This document shows, in pieces, positions 1 to 9,010 of a stretch of DNA of 64,000 bases. The stretch covers positions 483,230 through 547,229 of the forward strand of contig NZ_RJVP01000002.1 in assembly GCF_003730115.1 (NCBI RefSeq), in the 5' to 3' direction. The notes below the pieces were generated by a model. That model saw only the letters and a program-made list of their open reading frames with translations. It made no database searches and was not told where the DNA came from. The position numbers were made by a program, and so were the translations under genes. This DNA is from Pseudomethylobacillus aquaticus. GTDB taxonomy: Bacteria; Pseudomonadota; Gammaproteobacteria; Burkholderiales; Methylophilaceae. Within the stretch, counting starts at the first letter, position 1; every line of letters starts with the position of its first letter.

Positions 1-519
1 ATGACGCCTGCCGACGAGAACGAATGCCGGCAGATGCTGACCACGGCTTACCGGCATGACGGCCCGACGGCAGTACGTTATCCGCGTGGTGGTGGCCCCG
101 GTGTGAGCATAGACCATGCACTGACCACCTTGCCGATCGGCCGTGCTGAACTGCGTCGTCAGGGCAAAAACGTGGCGCTGCTGGTGTTTGGCAGCCTGTT
201 GCCTGCGGCTTTGCAGGCGGCTGAGCCACTGGATGCCACGGTGGTCAACATGCGCTTTGTGAAACCGCTGGATACGGCACTCATCGCGCAACTTGCCATC
301 AGCCATAAATTATTGGTGACCGTGGAAGAGAACACCTTGAGCGGTGGTGCCGGTACCGCAGTGCTGGAGGCTTTGCAAGCCATGCAGCTCACCGTGGAGG
401 CGCTTTGCCTGGGCTTGCCGGATCAGTTCATCGAGCACGGTGTGCATGAAACCATGCTGGCGGATTGCGGTCTCAACGCGCAAGGCATCCTCGCCTCAAT
501 TGAGAAAAAATTAACCTAG
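1..519 (+). CDS. dxs: 1-deoxy-D-xylulose-5-phosphate synthase, C-terminal part (cut by window edge)
   Basis: Only the last 172 residues are present; the frame is open to base 1, so the ATG there is not the real start. The segment carries the typical DXS stretch [10 protein letters not shown] followed by [11 protein letters not shown], then the transketolase C-terminal domain ending near [13 protein letters not shown] condenses pyruvate and glyceraldehyde 3-phosphate with thiamine diphosphate, the first step of the MEP isoprenoid pathway. It lies just upstream of folE2 on the same strand. A short inverted repeat, TTAAC-CTAGT-GTTAA, spans the stop codon (511-525) but has no T-run, so I do not call it a terminator. 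Confidence 0.95.
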   Translation: MTPADENECRQMLTTAYRHDGPTAVRYPRGGGPGVSIDHALTTLPIGRAELRRQGKNVALLVFGSLLPAALQAAEPLDATVVNMRFVKPLDTALIAQLAISHKLLVTVEENTLSGGAGTAVLEALQAMQLTVEALCLGLPDQFIEHGVHETMLADCGLNAQGILASIEKKLT

Positions 520-538
520 TGTTAAACTCAACTATTAA

Positions 539-1375
539 ATGCCAGCCATTGAAAGCATGCCAGCCATGAATCAACCTGTAGATCTGATGATCGAAGACGT
601 ACAAAACACGCCCGACAAACGCCACCTGGCCATCGACAAAGTGGGCATCAAATCCATCCGTCATCCGGTCAAGGTCAAGGACAAATCCGGCGGCGAGCAG
701 CACACCGTGGCCATGTTCAATATGTACGTGCACCTGCCGCACAACTTCAAGGGCACGCACATGTCGCGTTTTGTTGAGATCCTCAACATGAACGAACGCG
801 CCATCTCCATCGACTCCTTCGAAACCATACTGCGCGAGATGGTCTCGCGCCTGGAAGCCGAAGCCGGTCATGTGGAAATGACCTTCCCATACTTCATCGA
901 CAAAGCCGCGCCAGTCTCCGGCGTGCGCAGCCTGCTCGACTACGAAGTCACCTTCATAGGCGAGATCAAAAAAGGCAAGTTCGAGATCACCGTCAAGGTC
1001 ATGGTGCCGGTCACCAGCCTGTGCCCGTGTTCCAAGAAGATCTCCAACTACGGCGCGCACAACCAGCGCTCACACGTCACCATCACCGCGCTGATCAACG
1101 ATTTCATCTGGGTGGAAGAACTGATTCGCATGGTGGAGACGCAGGCTTCCAGCGAACTGTACGGCTTGCTCAAGCGTCCGGACGAAAAGTACGTGACCGA
1201 ATATGCTTACGATAACCCGAAGTTCGTCGAGGACATGGTGCGTGACGTGGCGGCACAGTTGAACGCCGAGCCGCGTATTGACGCCTATGTGGTGGAGTCG
1301 GAGAATTTCGAATCCATCCACAATCACTCTGCTTATGCTCTGATCGAACGCGACAAGCGTACTGAAAAGCACTGA
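539..1375 (+). CDS. folE2: GTP cyclohydrolase FolE2 (type IB)
   Basis: A 278-residue protein of the GCYH-IB family, which makes 7,8-dihydroneopterin triphosphate from GTP for folate and, in some bacteria, queuosine. The family signature [20 protein letters not shown], holding the metal-binding cysteine, lies near residues 160-180. The start is uncertain: ATG at 539 has no clear Shine-Dalgarno (SD) site, and ATG at 566 (MNQPVD...) is an equally good choice. The last 20 codons ([20 protein letters not shown]) are part of a 135-bp tandem repeat that continues downstream in the same frame, so the present C-terminus may not be the ancestral one. Confidence 0.95.
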   Translation: MPAIESMPAMNQPVDLMIEDVQNTPDKRHLAIDKVGIKSIRHPVKVKDKSGGEQHTVAMFNMYVHLPHNFKGTHMSRFVEILNMNERAISIDSFETILREMVSRLEAEAGHVEMTFPYFIDKAAPVSGVRSLLDYEVTFIGEIKKGKFEITVKVMVPVTSLCPCSKKISNYGAHNQRSHVTITALINDFIWVEELIRMVETQASSELYGLLKRPDEKYVTEYAYDNPKFVEDMVRDVAAQLNAEPRIDAYVVESENFESIHNHSAYALIERDKRTEKH

Positions 1376-1636
1376 TTCGAAATTGCCCACCTGCGCGGGT
1401 CGCCCCTACGGGCTGCCCGCTCCGCCGCTCTGGCGTGCCACTCCTCATCCATCCACAATCACTCTGCTTATGCTCTGATCGAACGCGACAAGCGTACTGA
1501 AAAGCACTGATTCGAAATTGCCCACCTGCGCGGGTCGCCTCTACGGGCTGCCCGCTCCGCCGCTCAGGCGTGCCACTCCTCATCCGTCCACAACCACGCT
1601 GCCTATGCGCCGATCGAGCATCAGGAGCGCGCCTAA
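1312..1636 (+). repeat. 135-bp tandem repeat carrying the folE2 3' end (two full copies and a partial third)
   Basis: Copies start at 1312, 1447 and 1582, an exact spacing of 135 bp (45 codons). Copies 1 and 2 are almost identical and hold the last 20 codons of folE2, its TGA stop and a spacer with an imperfect palindrome. The third copy is diverged and partial but stays in the folE2 frame, reading SVHNHAAYAPIEHQERA and then TAA at 1634-1636. The frame is open through all copies except the two TGA codons at 1373 and 1508. This accounts for the first part of the gap between folE2 and the next gene. I see no gene in 1637-1834. Confidence 0.9.
1395..1420. repeat. REP-like imperfect palindrome, repeated 135 bp downstream
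   Basis: GCGGG-TC-GCCC-CTAC-GGGC-TG-CCCGC: nine paired bases interrupted by a two-base mismatch on each arm, with a four-base loop. The second copy (1530-1555) differs by one base next to the loop. It lies in the spacer after each folE2 stop and could act as an mRNA-stabilising hairpin or be a mobile REP-like unit. There is no T-run, so it is not an intrinsic terminator. Confidence 0.6.
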
Positions 1637-1834
1637 GGTAAGCTCTTTGCTGCTTCGATACTGTGTATTTGGCATCGCGCCGCACGGCAGTGTGCTTTTA
1701 TAATCCCTCCGAAAAATCAGCTATGATGGTGCTCGTTGGTTGTTAACGGCAAAACATATCCGAGCTATCCGTTGTGATCGCTTGAGACTGCCTGTCCAGC
1801 ATGTCGCCAGTCTCATGTTTGAAAGGTTTATGAA

Positions 1835-3574
1835 ATGAGTGTCCCAACCTTGCCCCAGATTCAGGATGTCTATGTCAGCCGGAATCTGCATGCCAGTGCT
1901 GTGGTTTTTGATCCTAACGCCCCCATCATCATCGCTTTTTCTGCTGGAACACTTTGTCGGCTTCCATTCGCTCGTGTATTTGCCGAGAAATATGGACTGA
2001 ACTGCGTTTCGCTGGCCTGTCGCGCTACGGACTGGTACCAGTATGAAGATCTCGAACAGGCCGAGCAGGCTATTCGCGCCTTCACTGCGCCGTTTCCGAA
2101 GCGGATAAGTTATGGAGCTAGCATGGGTGGTTATGCTTCCTTGCTGACGTCAGCGAATGTAGGCGCGGACGTGGTGCTGGCGTTCTCTCCCCAGTTTTCC
2201 ATCCAGCCGGATGAAGACGTGCAGGAAATGCGCTGGGACATCGAACGGCTGCGCATTGAGAATGAGCTAGGCTATGTGCACGACGATCTGGAGGCTCGCA
2301 TCTCCCGCACCGCTGACATCATCATCGTTTACGATCCGAGGGATGAAGATAAACGACATGTGGAAGCACTGAAGAAACTCCGGCCGATCCAGACCATGGT
2401 ATTGCCGCATACGGGACATGCCACTTTGCTGTCACTTGCCAAGCTTGGTATGTCCTCGCGCATGCTTATGGCTCTGCTGAAAAATCAACTGGACTTGGGC
2501 TTGGCTCAAAAACAGATGTATGCGGCTCGAAAGCAGCATATACAGGTGGAGCTGATTCTAGCTAACAAAGTCAGAGCGAAGCGTACTGTGGCTAAGTGGT
2601 TGCTGGAAAAATTTCTGGACAGCCAGATCGTGGTGTACGACTCATCCTATCGGGCATTGCTTCATGAGGCTGTCCGGCTGCAGGACGCTGATCTCGTGGC
2701 GCGCGCTTGGCTTAAGCTGGTAGACGCACATCTCAAGCTCAGTTCTGAGCTCGACTTCATGCTGGACACGATCTCTTTCCGGCGTATCTATTTTTCGGAC
2801 AATATTTTTCTCTCTGATATCCGTCAGTCAGCGCCTGTGCTTGTGCAGTCGCAGTTGTTTGCCACCGTCATCGACAAGTTAAGATCGGCCGCTGCTGACG
2901 TCAACGAGTCACGCGAAAAATTCTTTATCCAGCTGGCCATTGCTGAGTGCTTTCATGCGGCACAGGACCGTGATGCGGCGACTCAGCAGGTGTTGCAAGC
3001 GGTTCGGCCATTCACTTCCTGGGATGAAGAGAATCTCTATGCCATTGAGGCCTTGAACCGTTACGAAGCTAGTGCATCTGCACAAATGTATGCAGAACGA
3101 TTGCGGCATTATGTTGAGGATGACATTACGGTATACATGGCGCGTGCCCGTACGCATGAACTCAATAATAACTGGCGACAAGTGGCGGCAGTCTGGGCTG
3201 AGGCTAGGGATAAGGGTCTGCAACCTCTGAAGGTGGCCCACTTGTTAGGGCGATCCTTGTTGCGGATCGAGCAGTATCAGCAGGCCTTGACTGCTTTGCA
3301 GCCTTTGCTTGAATTGGAGCGGGTGCCGCTGGAAATCAAGAAAATGGAGGCCAAGATTGCGCAGAATCTGGAGATGCATCAGCGCAGTATTGCCTTGCAT
3401 GGTGAACTGGTTGCGCACGAACCCAAAAACCCAAATTACTATAAATCCCTCAGTATGGCATTCCATGCCCTGGGTGATCTTCCCAAGGCAATTGAATACG
3501 CACGCAAGGCTGCCGAAGTCTCCCCGTTGGACTCTTTCCAGATCTATCTGAATCGTCTGGAGAAGTTTCGCTAG
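1835..3574 (+). CDS. Alpha/beta-hydrolase with C-terminal TPR-like repeats, function unknown
   Basis: A 579-residue protein with no signal peptide. Residues ~1-230 look like an alpha/beta hydrolase: nucleophile elbow YGASMGGY near residue 95, a likely acid in VYDPRDED near 170, and a likely base in PHTGHATLL near 200. Residues ~350-579 contain helical repeats, with a clear TPR pair at the end (MAFHALGDLPKAIEYARKAA). SD AAAGG lies about 8 bases before the ATG. The gene is monocistronic, flanked by the folE2 repeat array and a convergent MFS gene, and looks less GC-rich than its neighbours (29 of 60 bases from 1921 by hand count). Similar proteins occur near surface polysaccharide genes, but nothing here fixes a substrate. 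Confidence 0.8.
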   Translation: MSVPTLPQIQDVYVSRNLHASAVVFDPNAPIIIAFSAGTLCRLPFARVFAEKYGLNCVSLACRATDWYQYEDLEQAEQAIRAFTAPFPKRISYGASMGGYASLLTSANVGADVVLAFSPQFSIQPDEDVQEMRWDIERLRIENELGYVHDDLEARISRTADIIIVYDPRDEDKRHVEALKKLRPIQTMVLPHTGHATLLSLAKLGMSSRMLMALLKNQLDLGLAQKQMYAARKQHIQVELILANKVRAKRTVAKWLLEKFLDSQIVVYDSSYRALLHEAVRLQDADLVARAWLKLVDAHLKLSSELDFMLDTISFRRIYFSDNIFLSDIRQSAPVLVQSQLFATVIDKLRSAAADVNESREKFFIQLAIAECFHAAQDRDAATQQVLQAVRPFTSWDEENLYAIEALNRYEASASAQMYAERLRHYVEDDITVYMARARTHELNNNWRQVAAVWAEARDKGLQPLKVAHLLGRSLLRIEQYQQALTALQPLLELERVPLEIKKMEAKIAQNLEMHQRSIALHGELVAHEPKNPNYYKSLSMAFHALGDLPKAIEYARKAAEVSPLDSFQIYLNRLEKFR

Positions 3575-3653
3575 CAGCAAAAGTGCATGTCTGTCACTAG
3601 CCTAGGCTGTGGTGGGTATGTGCATTGGCAAGCCACGCAAGGCTAGAGCAAGC

Positions 3654-4802
3654 CTAGGTTTGGTCGCTGCGTGGCATCAGTCTGGCGAATGCCAGTGCGC
3701 CCAGCAGCGCGCAAGTTGCCGAGAAGGTGTAGGTCCAGGCAGGCCCGACGCTATCCCACGCAAACCCTGACATCACCGCGCCAAAGGTGCCGCCCACGCC
3801 GTAGGAGATGCTGGTGTAAAGACCTTGTCCCTTGGACTGGTGCTTGCCTTTGAAGTAACGGTGCGTAAGTGCCACCGCGGTGGCATGGTAAGTGCCGAAG
3901 GTGGCGGCGTGCAGGGTTTGTGCCAGCACGATGACCCAGACGATATCCACGGCCCAGCCTATGGTGACAAAACGGATCACCGCCAAAGCCAAGCTGGCCA
4001 GCATGATGTTGCGTAGCCCGAAGCGTGCAGTCAGGCGCGGCATGGCCAGGAAGATGAGGATCTCGCACAGCACGCCCAGGCCCCACAACCAGCCTATGGT
4101 GTCAGCGCTATAGCCGTGCTCGACCAGATAGATGGAATAGAAGGTGTAATAAGCCCCGTGGCTGGCGGCCATGGCAAAGCAGGCGGCCAGCAGGCCCAGT
4201 ACTTCGCGGCGCTTGATGATATCCCACAGAGAAGCATGCTCGCTGGCATGCGCGCGCGGCAGCGGGTCGAACAGATGCCAGGACAACAGCCACACCAGTG
4301 CCAGCAGGCCCAGGATCACCCACAGCAGGCTGCGGATGCCGGTGTGTTCAACCAGATAGCCCAGTGCTATGACGGCGCCGATGAAGCCGATGGAGCCCCA
4401 CAGGCGGATATGCCCGTAACGGTCCAGCTGGTCACCCAGGTGCCCCATGGTGGTGGCCTCGATGAGCGGTAGTGAAGCACTCCAGAAGAAGCTCAACAGC
4501 AGCATCACCACGAACAGCCAGGCATAACTTTCGCCGAAGAACACGCCCAGGTAGGATAGCAGGCTCAGGCCCGCCAGCCACTGGATGATGCGTGTACGCT
4601 GGCCGGTATGGTCAGCCAGCCAGCCCCACAAGCTGGGCGAGAAGCTGCGCGCCACCTGGAACAAGGACATCAGGATGGCGATCTGGAACGCCGTGAACGA
4701 CAGCGATTTGAGATACAGCGTCCAGAACGGCGTGAACGCGCCTACGAAGCCGAAATAGGCAAAATAGAAGCCGGACAGACGCCAGTAGGGCAAGGCCTGC
4801 AT
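3654..4802 (-). CDS. MFS transporter (MFS_1-like, HcaT/LacY-type)
   Basis: A 382-residue inner-membrane protein with about twelve hydrophobic segments. The start QALPYWRLSGFYFAYFGFVG and the loop GWLADHTGQRTRI after the second helix match the phenylpropionate permease/LacY-like branch of the major facilitator superfamily. The substrate cannot be read from sequence. It follows aroC by 30 bp on the same strand and is probably co-transcribed with it; this does not prove a link to aromatic compounds. The downstream gap (3575-3653) contains two CCTAGG sites and no obvious terminator. Confidence 0.85.
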   Translation of the reverse strand: MQALPYWRLSGFYFAYFGFVGAFTPFWTLYLKSLSFTAFQIAILMSLFQVARSFSPSLWGWLADHTGQRTRIIQWLAGLSLLSYLGVFFGESYAWLFVVMLLLSFFWSASLPLIEATTMGHLGDQLDRYGHIRLWGSIGFIGAVIALGYLVEHTGIRSLLWVILGLLALVWLLSWHLFDPLPRAHASEHASLWDIIKRREVLGLLAACFAMAASHGAYYTFYSIYLVEHGYSADTIGWLWGLGVLCEILIFLAMPRLTARFGLRNIMLASLALAVIRFVTIGWAVDIVWVIVLAQTLHAATFGTYHATAVALTHRYFKGKHQSKGQGLYTSISYGVGGTFGAVMSGFAWDSVGPAWTYTFSATCALLGALAFARLMPRSDQT

Positions 4803-4832
4803 GATGAGCGTGCTTAGCGGTGCTTGCCGGGT

Positions 4833-5918
4833 TTACAGCTTGGGCGTGTCACAGGCCACATCCGCACATTGGGCACGGTGGCGCAAGGCATGGTCAGCCA
4901 GCACCAGTGCCAGCATGGCTTCGACGATGGGTGTGGCACGCACGCCCACACATGGGTCATGACGCCCAGTGGTTTGCATCATCACGGCATTGCCGTGCTT
5001 GTCGATGGAGCGGCGTTCTTGCGGGATGCTGGAAGTGGGTTTCAGCGCCACGTTGGCGATGATGTCCTGACCGGTGGAGATGCCACCCAGGATACCGCCG
5101 GCATGGTTGCTGACGAAGCCTTGCGGGGTCATTTCGTCGGAATGCACCGAGCCACGCTGCGCCACGCTGGCAAAGCCGCTGCCGATCTCTACGCCTTTGA
5201 CGGCGTTGATGTTCATCATGGCGTAAGCGATCTCGGCGTCCAGGCGGTCGAACACAGGTTCGCCCCAACCTACGGGTACGCCTTCGGCAACGACGGTGAT
5301 GCGTGCGCCCACCGAGTCACGTTCTGCGCGTATGGTGTCCAGGTAGGCTTCCAGTTGCGGCACGATATCCAGATTGGCGGCGAAGAACGGGTTCTGGCTC
5401 ACGGCTTCCCAGTTCTGGAACGGCACGTCGATCTCGCCCAGTTGGCTCATGTAGCCGCGTATGGTCACGCCATAGCGCTGTTTCAGCCATTTCTTGGCGA
5501 TGGCGCCAGCGGCCACGCGCACGGCGGTCTCGCGGGCGCTGGAGCGGCCACCGCCGCGGTAATCGCGGATACCGTATTTTTGCCAGTAGGTGTAATCAGC
5601 GTGACCGGGACGAAAGGTGTCGGCGATCTTGCCGTAGTCCTGGCTGCGCTGGTCCTGGTTGCGGATGATGAAGCCGATAGGCGCACCCGTGGTTTTGCCT
5701 TCGAACACGCCGGACAGGATCTCGACTTCATCCGGTTCCTTGCGCTGGGTAACATGACGCGAAGTGCCGGGCTTGCGGCGGTCCAGGTCGATCTGCAAGT
5801 CCGCTTCGCTGATCTCCAGCCCCGGTGGGCAGCCGTCCACGATGCCGCCGATGGCCGCGCCGTGGGATTCGCCGAAAGAAGTCAGGGTGAACAGAGTGCC
5901 TAGGGTGTTGCCGGACAT
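4833..5918 (-). CDS. aroC: Chorismate synthase
   Basis: A 361-residue, full-length enzyme. It converts 5-enolpyruvylshikimate 3-phosphate to chorismate with reduced FMN, the last common step of aromatic amino acid, folate and quinone synthesis. Family signatures are visible: [18 protein letters not shown] at the N-terminus, [14 protein letters not shown] near 110, and [18 protein letters not shown] near 130. The start at 5918 matches the usual N-terminus. It sits 53 bp downstream of the amidotransferase gene and 30 bp upstream of the MFS gene, all on the minus strand. Confidence 0.97.
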   Translation of the reverse strand: MSGNTLGTLFTLTSFGESHGAAIGGIVDGCPPGLEISEADLQIDLDRRKPGTSRHVTQRKEPDEVEILSGVFEGKTTGAPIGFIIRNQDQRSQDYGKIADTFRPGHADYTYWQKYGIRDYRGGGRSSARETAVRVAAGAIAKKWLKQRYGVTIRGYMSQLGEIDVPFQNWEAVSQNPFFAANLDIVPQLEAYLDTIRAERDSVGARITVVAEGVPVGWGEPVFDRLDAEIAYAMMNINAVKGVEIGSGFASVAQRGSVHSDEMTPQGFVSNHAGGILGGISTGQDIIANVALKPTSSIPQERRSIDKHGNAVMMQTTGRHDPCVGVRATPIVEAMLALVLADHALRHRAQCADVACDTPKL

Positions 5919-5971
5919 GCCAGTCTCGTTATGCGTCTATTAAGAGGCGAAAGTTTACCATAATCGCCGAC

Positions 5972-6682
5972 TCAGCCTGGCGGCAAGCCCTTGATCCACT
6001 GCGTGTAGACGCCGTGGGCGATCTGGTTGAGCTGGAACACGCGTTGTGGCAGGTCCAGCTGCATCGCGGCGATGGATTGCACGCCCGGGCTGTCACTGGC
6101 AGCTTCTACTTCCTCACTGCCGACTTCGCACCAGCTACGTACCATGTCGGCGGTCATTTCGATATGACACTGGAACGCTACATGCTTACCCAGACTGTAA
6201 GCCTGGTGTGGGCAATGTGCGCTGGACAGCAATAACGTGGCACCAGCAGGCAGGGTAAAGGTTTCGCCATGCCAGTGGAACACATCGAACTGTTGGTGTG
6301 CCCCAAACCAGTGCCTGCCTGCATCATGGTCGACCAGGTGGACCTGGCCCCAGCCTATCTCTTTCACCGGGTTGGCAGCTACGCTGCCGCCAAGTGCCTT
6401 GCTGATGAGTTGGCCGCCCAGGCAATGGCCGAGTAGCGGGATATCCAGCATGGCGGCTTCGCGGATCAGAGCCAGCACTGGCGCGATCCAGGGCAGGTCG
6501 TCGTTGACGCTCATCGGGCCACCCATCAATACCAGGCCGCTGTGACTCTGGATGGAGGCGGGTGGCATGTCGCCCTGGTCGATGCGCAGCAGTTGCCAGG
6601 CGATGGCTTGCTGGTCGAGGAAGTCGGCCAGGTAGCCAGGCCCTTCGGTGAGGGCGTGTTGCACGATGAGGACAGGTTTCAT
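5972..6682 (-). CDS. Class I glutamine amidotransferase domain protein
   Basis: A 236-residue stand-alone GATase1. The nucleophile elbow [10 protein letters not shown] (Cys near residue 86) and the His-x-Glu pair in FQCHIEMT (near 170) form the expected Cys-His-Glu triad. An oxyanion-type motif, [12 protein letters not shown], is near 50. Proteins of this type resemble the GMP-synthase glutaminase domain but have no synthetase partner here; related enzymes include gamma-glutamyl hydrolases. The ATG overlaps the rluE stop as ATGA, so the two are translationally coupled. The substrate is unknown. Confidence 0.85.
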   Translation of the reverse strand: MKPVLIVQHALTEGPGYLADFLDQQAIAWQLLRIDQGDMPPASIQSHSGLVLMGGPMSVNDDLPWIAPVLALIREAAMLDIPLLGHCLGGQLISKALGGSVAANPVKEIGWGQVHLVDHDAGRHWFGAHQQFDVFHWHGETFTLPAGATLLLSSAHCPHQAYSLGKHVAFQCHIEMTADMVRSWCEVGSEEVEAASDSPGVQSIAAMQLDLPQRVFQLNQIAHGVYTQWIKGLPPG

Positions 6683-7212
6683 GGCAGTATCTTCCAGGTG
6701 CCGGGTGCGAGCCCGGAGAGGGTGTGAGCGCCGATGGCATAACGGATCAGACGCAGAGTGGGAAAGCCGACCTTGGCGGTCATGCGACGCACCTGGCGGT
6801 TCTTGCCTTCGTGGATGCGGATCTCCAGCCAGCTGGTGGGGATGGACTGGCGCTCACGGATAGGTGGCGTGCGCGGCCAAAGCGCTGGCGGTTGGTCGAT
6901 GATGCGAACCTGAGCGGGTTGTGAAATGTAATCGCCGAGGTCGACGCCCAGGCGCAAGGGTTGCAGGTCGGCATCGTCAGGCGCGCCTTCCACTTGCACC
7001 CAATAGGTCTTGGTTTCTTTGTGTCTGGGATGCGAGAGCCGATGTTGCAGGGCACCGTCATCGGTTAGAATAAGCAAACCTTCACTGTCCGTATCCAGCC
7101 TCCCGGCTGCATACACATCGGGCAGTGGAACGTAGTCTTTGAGTGTCTGGTGGTTGTCATGAGCGCTGAACTGGCAGACCACCCCATAAGGTTTATTGAA
7201 GAGTACGAGCAT
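6679..7212 (-). CDS. rluE: 23S rRNA pseudouridine synthase, RluE type
   Basis: A small RsuA/RluB/E/F-family pseudouridine synthase without an S4 domain, as in RluE, which modifies U2457 (E. coli numbering) of 23S rRNA. Motifs: [13 protein letters not shown] at the start, the catalytic Asp in [16 protein letters not shown] (residue 40 from the chosen start), KTYWVQVEG, and the C-terminal [16 protein letters not shown] chose ATG 7212 (MLVLFNKP) by family fit. The upstream ATG at 7239 has AAGGG but at a short spacing, and neither is compelling. The gene is divergent from icd and overlaps the amidotransferase gene by 4 bp. Confidence 0.9.
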   Translation of the reverse strand: MLVLFNKPYGVVCQFSAHDNHQTLKDYVPLPDVYAAGRLDTDSEGLLILTDDGALQHRLSHPRHKETKTYWVQVEGAPDDADLQPLRLGVDLGDYISQPAQVRIIDQPPALWPRTPPIRERQSIPTSWLEIRIHEGKNRQVRRMTAKVGFPTLRLIRYAIGAHTLSGLAPGTWKILP

Positions 7213-7263
7213 AGACTTGGTAAATCGAATTCCCCACATTAGCCCTTGAACAGGACCAGCACG

Positions 7264-8499
7264 ATGTCAAAAATTAGCATCCCTCAGCATGGTGAAAAGA
7301 TCACCGTCAACGCTGACAACTCCCTGAATATCCCGGCACAGCCGATTATCCCATTTATTGAAGGAGATGGCATCGGCGTTGATATCACCCCGGCCATGCT
7401 GCAGGTGGTCGATGCCGCTGTGGCCAAGGCCTATGGCGGTGAGCGCAAGATCGCCTGGATGGAAGTGTTTGCTGGTGAAAAATCCACCAAGGTGTATGGC
7501 GAGAATGCCTGGTTGCCGGAAGAGACCATGCAGGCGGTGCGTGACTATGTGATCTCAATCAAGGGCCCGCTGACCACGCCAGTGGGGGGTGGCATCCGTT
7601 CCCTGAACGTGACCCTGCGTCAGGAACTCGATCTGTACGTCTGCCTGCGGCCTATCCAGTATTTCGAAGGTGTGCCCAGCCCGCTCAAGCATCCGGAGCT
7701 GACCAACATGGTGATCTTCCGTGAGAATACCGAAGATATCTATGCCGGTATCGAATGGGCGGCCGGCACGGACGAAGTAAAGAAGGTCATCAACTTCCTG
7801 AGTGATATGGGCGTGCGCAAGAAGATCCGCTTCCCTGAATCTTCGGCCATCGGCATCAAGCCGGTGTCCGTGGACGGCAGCAAGCGTTTGGTGCGCAAGG
7901 CTATCCAGTACGCCATCGATAACAACCGCAAGTCGCTGACCATCGCCCACAAGGGCAATATCATGAAGTTCACCGAAGGTGGCTTCAAGACCTGGGGTTA
8001 CGAGATCGCCAAGCAGGAATTCGGTGCGGTGGAGATCGACGGTGGCCCATGGTGCAAGTTGCCGAATGGCATCATCATCAAGGATTGCATCGCTGATGCC
8101 TTCTTGCAGGAGATCCTGCTGCATCCGGCTGATTATGATGTCGTGGCAACCCTCAATCTCAACGGCGACTACATGTCCGATGCGCTGGCTGCCCAAGTGG
8201 GTGGTATCGGCATCGCGCCAGGTGCCAACTTGTCGGATACCGTCGCCATGTTCGAAGCCACACACGGCACGGCGCCCAAGATCGCTGGCAAGGATATCGC
8301 CAACCCAAGCTCGCTGATTCTGTCAGCCGAGATGATGTTGCGTCACATGGGCTGGGTGGAGGCGGCTGATCTGGTGATCGGTGGCGTGGCTAAGGCTATC
8401 GCGGCCAAGCATGTCACCCATGATTTCTCATCCCAGATGCAAGGCGCTACCCAAGTGGGCACGCTGCAATTCGGTCAGGAAATCATCAAGCATATGTAA
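7264..8499 (+). CDS. icd: Isocitrate dehydrogenase (E. coli-type homodimer)
   Basis: A 411-residue enzyme of the E. coli Icd class that oxidatively decarboxylates isocitrate to 2-oxoglutarate. The substrate loop [18 protein letters not shown] contains the serine that AceK phosphorylates in E. coli. [16 protein letters not shown] and [11 protein letters not shown] are also clear. I chose ATG 7264, with AGGA about 7 bases upstream, over the in-frame TTG at 7246. Cofactor residues are unusual (E. coli numbering): Lys344 is kept, but positions 345, 351, 391 and 395 are Ile, Ala, His and Ser instead of Tyr, Val, Tyr and Arg. Cofactor preference may therefore be NAD or dual; this is inferred from residues only. 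A terminator follows. Confidence 0.96.
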   Translation: MSKISIPQHGEKITVNADNSLNIPAQPIIPFIEGDGIGVDITPAMLQVVDAAVAKAYGGERKIAWMEVFAGEKSTKVYGENAWLPEETMQAVRDYVISIKGPLTTPVGGGIRSLNVTLRQELDLYVCLRPIQYFEGVPSPLKHPELTNMVIFRENTEDIYAGIEWAAGTDEVKKVINFLSDMGVRKKIRFPESSAIGIKPVSVDGSKRLVRKAIQYAIDNNRKSLTIAHKGNIMKFTEGGFKTWGYEIAKQEFGAVEIDGGPWCKLPNGIIIKDCIADAFLQEILLHPADYDVVATLNLNGDYMSDALAAQVGGIGIAPGANLSDTVAMFEATHGTAPKIAGKDIANPSSLILSAEMMLRHMGWVEAADLVIGGVAKAIAAKHVTHDFSSQMQGATQVGTLQFGQEIIKHM

Positions 8500-8570
8500 G
8501 CCAGCATATGTAAGGTGGTTTGCCGGCATCCGCAACGGTGTGGGCTATAGATGCACCCTACAAAAGACGA

Positions 8571-8608
8571 CGACCCGGTGGAAGTGATCCCATCGGGTCG
8601 TATTTTTT
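8571..8608 (+). terminator. Rho-independent terminator of icd
   Basis: Hairpin with arms CGACCC (8571-8576) and GGGTCG (8595-8600), extendable inwards, followed by a T-run at 8603-8608. It lies about 70 bp after the icd stop. On the other strand the T-run is only TTTT after a gap, so it would be weaker for the convergent cold-shock gene. Confidence 0.75.
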
Positions 8609-8655
8609 AAGGCAGTGATTCTTAAAGCTGTGAGCTTGAGGGCCCTCCAGAAGCT

Positions 8656-8859
8656 TCAGGCCTTCTGGATGTTGGAGGCTTGTTTGCCTTTCGGGCCTTC
8701 GGTCACGTCAAAGCTCACGCGTTGACCTTCCTTGAGGCTCTTGTAGCCGGCTTCTACGATCGCGGAGAAGTGAGCGAACAGATCATCGCCACCATCGTCC
8801 GGAGTAATGAAACCAAAACCCTTAGCATCGTTAAACCACTTGACGGTACCAGTTGCCAT
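8656..8859 (-). CDS. Cold-shock domain protein, CspA family
   Basis: A 67-residue single OB-fold protein that binds single-stranded RNA/DNA. Both RNA-binding motifs are intact: KGFGFITP (RNP1) and DLFAHFSAI (RNP2-type), with the usual start [10 protein letters not shown]. The SD AAGGA lies upstream of the ATG. The candidate promoter is about 105 bases upstream, leaving a leader of roughly 100 nt, as is common for csp mRNAs whose leader folding controls cold induction. Temperature control itself is an inference. Confidence 0.95.
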   Translation of the reverse strand: MATGTVKWFNDAKGFGFITPDDGGDDLFAHFSAIVEAGYKSLKEGQRVSFDVTEGPKGKQASNIQKA

Positions 8860-8967
8860 TTCTTACATCCTTACTGAGTTGAGGAGGCGTCCCCAAAAAG
8901 TTTGTATTTCAAACACTTAAGTCGGTATGCCGGCTACATATAGTTCGAACTCAAACGCCTGAACGCT

Positions 8968-8996
8968 TTTTTACGTGTATTAATCCTAGAAGTCAA
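8968..8996 (-). promoter_or_regulatory. Candidate sigma70 promoter of the cold-shock gene
   Basis: On the minus strand TTGACT (8996-8991) and TAAAAA (8973-8968) are separated by 17 bases. The position gives a ~100-nt untranslated leader before the ATG at 8859. The -35 is good and the -10 is only moderate. Confidence 0.45.
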
Positions 8997-9010
8997 GTGG
9001 TTTTTATGGC

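Noticed and set aside
1170..1685. A 171-codon minus-strand frame with internal repeats across the folE2 3' end.
   Set aside because: The repeats only mirror the 135-bp DNA repeat on the other strand. There is no start context and no family likeness.
3599..3660. Two CCTAGG-centred short inverted matches after the MFS gene.
   Set aside because: They do not form a convincing stem with a T-run on either strand, and I see no repeat family here.
4824..5903. A 359-codon plus-strand frame antisense to aroC.
   Set aside because: It is a His/Gly/Asp-rich shadow of the GC-rich aroC codons. AroC on the other strand has all its family motifs.
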